Shown in pieces: positions 62,513 to 64,000 of a stretch of DNA of 64,000 nt. Origin of the DNA: Teredinibacter sp. KSP-S5-2 (GTDB lineage Bacteria > Pseudomonadota > Gammaproteobacteria > Pseudomonadales > Cellvibrionaceae); assembly GCF_032773895.1 (NCBI RefSeq), contig NZ_CP120416.1, forward strand, positions 3,563,001 to 3,627,000, in the 5' to 3' direction. Position 1 is the first letter of the stretch. Every line of letters begins with the position of its first letter. The notes below the pieces were generated by a model. The model was not told where the DNA came from, did no database searches, and was given only the letters and a program-made list of their open reading frames with translations. Both the position numbers and the translations under genes were made by a program.

Positions 62513-64000
62513 ATGCGGAGATCCACCTCAAGTTCGGCAAACGCGAAGCACAAACTGTCATCAAGTATCATTGAACATACCCGAAAGCTTTCACGTACCG
62601 GCACTTTACCTTTGGCAGCAATGCTAACCCTTGCTGGCGCTTTGGCTCCTCAGGCAAACGCAGCAACCCTAACACTTGCTCCAACAGCAAACCGGGTTAC
62701 TCAAGTAAGCGAACCACCAGCATCCCCAAGCACAATCGATATCGGTGCAATACTGACGTCCTCAGGTGAAGCCTGGTTTAGCTCCTGTACGGTTACCGGA
62801 ACGCTATTGGTTGAAAGTCAAACAGCGACAGAAGGTACAGACTACCGCATTGTTGGTGAGCAAGCTTTTAGCTTGACCACGACGCCAGTTATAACTGGAG
62901 AAACGTCCTCCTTCGACCCCGTTCAGCAAGCCATTTCACTTGAGGTGCTGGAAGATTACGAAGTCGAAGAAAATGAAATCGTGACCATTCGGGCAACCAA
63001 TGTTTCAGCCTTATGTGGTGGTGAGGTTGATGCAACTCAGGATGTGAATTTCTTTGATGCATCTGTCTATGGTGCAACCATCACAATATTAGATACCTTC
63101 AATGAACCACCAGTAGAACCGCCGGTTGAGCCACCAGTAGAACCACCCACAACCGTCGACAAAACCGTGCCAACAGAACAGAAATCCATTGAAACACAAG
63201 TTAACAGTTTCACTCGTTTGACCTTACACACCGCAGACAGACGCAATAGAAACCTGGGTAAAGAATTACGTAAAGCGCGCAAAGGCCTTACTGGTTTCCG
63301 TTCTGACGACCTGGAAATCAGCGTTAACGGAGAAGCCATCCCCAAAGCGGCATGGCAAGCCATGCTCATGGAAGGTAAAGAACAAATGAACGGCGGAGCA
63401 GCAGGTGACGAGGCCGTGAATGATTTAGGTAAATGGGGCTTTTTCTTAAGTGGATCTATCGATATTGGTGAGCGTAAAAATAAAAACGCATCCAACATCG
63501 ACTATGACGCTTCCATGCTTATCGCCGGCATCGATTATCAGGTAAATAATAATCTGGTTTTGGGTGCAGCCTTCAGTCAGACACAACTAGATGCAGAGTC
63601 AGGCAGTAAAGATGCGGAAACAGAGTTTTCCCGTAACGGTTTTTCAGGCTTCTTAAGCTACTACGGTGAAGACAAATATTATGTGGATTTAATCCTGACC
63701 TACGCCCTCAGTGATTATGACTTGAGTCGAACGGTTGTACAGGATAATGCCAAGGCAGAAACCGAAGGTGATGAATTAGGCGTTTCGCTTGGCGGCGGTT
63801 ATACCTTCAATGTTAGCAGCCTGGACATTGGTTTGGTGGGTTCTGTTTTATACATGGATTCCGGCGTCGACAAATATACCGAGACCACAACCGGAAACGC
63901 TTCTGCGGCTGAAGTGAATGATATTGATTTGAAATCATTAATCGCAACCATCGGCCTGGATTTTTCCTGGAATATTAATACTGATGTAGGCGTATTTATT
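62513..64000 (+). CDS. Autotransporter-type protein with Calx-beta-like passenger, 3' truncated
   Basis: The reading frame is open from the ATG at 62513 to the window end (496 codons), and AAGGAG lies 6 bases upstream. The N-terminus has a long basic region (about 33 residues) before the hydrophobic LPLAAMLTLAGALAPQANA, an extended signal peptide of the type seen in autotransporters. Residues ~50-200 form a beta domain with a Calx-beta-like VLEDYEVEENEIVTIRATN. A Pro-rich PPVEPP repeat then acts as a spacer. From about 300 on, alternating amphipathic strands (WGFFLSGSIDIGERK, YDASMLIAGIDYQV, VLGAAFSQT, FSGFLSYYGEDKYYVDLILTY) look like an outer-membrane beta-barrel. It is divergent from the B12 operon. 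Confidence 0.85.
   Translation, partial: MRRSTSSSANAKHKLSSSIIEHTRKLSRTGTLPLAAMLTLAGALAPQANAATLTLAPTANRVTQVSEPPASPSTIDIGAILTSSGEAWFSSCTVTGTLLVESQTATEGTDYRIVGEQAFSLTTTPVITGETSSFDPVQQAISLEVLEDYEVEENEIVTIRATNVSALCGGEVDATQDVNFFDASVYGATITILDTFNEPPVEPPVEPPVEPPTTVDKTVPTEQKSIETQVNSFTRLTLHTADRRNRNLGKELRKARKGLTGFRSDDLEISVNGEAIPKAAWQAMLMEGKEQMNGGAAGDEAVNDLGKWGFFLSGSIDIGERKNKNASNIDYDASMLIAGIDYQVNNNLVLGAAFSQTQLDAESGSKDAETEFSRNGFSGFLSYYGEDKYYVDLILTYALSDYDLSRTVVQDNAKAETEGDELGVSLGGGYTFNVSSLDIGLVGSVLYMDSGVDKYTETTTGNASAAEVNDIDLKSLIATIGLDFSWNINTDVGVFI

Noticed and set aside
1-64000. tRNA, rRNA, CRISPR array, prophage or intact insertion sequence
   Set aside because: None could be supported on reading both strands; only short palindromes and the minisatellite are repetitive.

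Overview
The window looks like chromosomal DNA of a marine or plant-polymer-degrading gammaproteobacterium of the Cellvibrionaceae type (Saccharophagus, Teredinibacter, Cellvibrio relatives). This is inferred from the long poly-serine linkers in two exported proteins, the CBM5/12-like chitin-binding modules on a subtilase, the moderate GC content and a gene set typical of gammaproteobacteria (RlmJ, SelO, FolX, MaoP, DUF1244, DUF748, TIGR00153/Pit). No rRNA, tRNA, CRISPR array, phage or intact insertion sequence was seen.

Layout. 1-2424: 3' part of a large coiled-coil protein whose start lies outside the window. 2564-4369: three small genes on the minus strand (tandem thioredoxin-fold protein, 2OG-Fe(II) oxygenase, GyrI-like binding protein). 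4575-4676: a nested palindromic element. 4822-7701: exported S8 protease with two poly-Ser linkers and two chitin-binding modules. 7916-10325: rlmJ and selO. 10783-11274: small secreted orphan. 11595-14771: poly-Ser lipoprotein with a PKD-like domain and beta-propeller repeats, its linker encoded by a 45-bp minisatellite. 15136-17839: DUF748 and DUF1244 proteins. 17936-20158: LigB-type dioxygenase and DoxX, divergent from a LysR regulator. 20447-23268: secreted orphan and two tandem L-domain-like proteins. 23601-26547: PAS-GGDEF-EAL protein overlapping an iron-containing alcohol dehydrogenase. 26862-29867: GH18 protein, Pit phosphate transporter and its PhoU-like partner. 30160-32017: hydroxypyruvate reductase and glycerate kinase. 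32018-32798: apparently gene-free or decayed DNA. 32799-36479: hybrid two-component sensor with a propeller. 37016-38164: folX-folE. 38454-39935: trypsin-like exported protease.

The most unusual part is 40427-46447: a one-repeat cyanovirin-N-like lectin followed by six tightly packed plus-strand genes. They encode a DegT-type sugar aminotransferase, a stand-alone homologue of the ArnA decarboxylase domain, a possible glycosyltransferase, a phosphatidylcholine-synthase-like CDP-alcohol phosphatidyltransferase, a Gfo/Idh/MocA oxidoreductase and a desaturase resembling eukaryotic sphingolipid delta-4 desaturase (DEGS). The combination suggests a pathway for an amino-sugar-bearing or otherwise unusual membrane lipid that I do not recognise as a described system. 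It is followed by a minus-strand FHA/winged-helix protein and a Ser/Thr kinase, maoP and a plus-strand Nudix hydrolase.

50341-62253 is a single minus-strand vitamin B12 unit: promoter, cobalamin riboswitch, btuB, cob(I)alamin adenosyltransferase, cobyric acid synthase, FecCD-type permease, ATPase, cobU, cobT, cobC, cobS, cbiB, cobD and btuF. Together these cover outer- and inner-membrane uptake, adenosylation and assembly of the nucleotide loop, with no corrin-ring synthesis genes, so the cell probably salvages corrinoids. The window ends inside an autotransporter-type protein (62513 onward).
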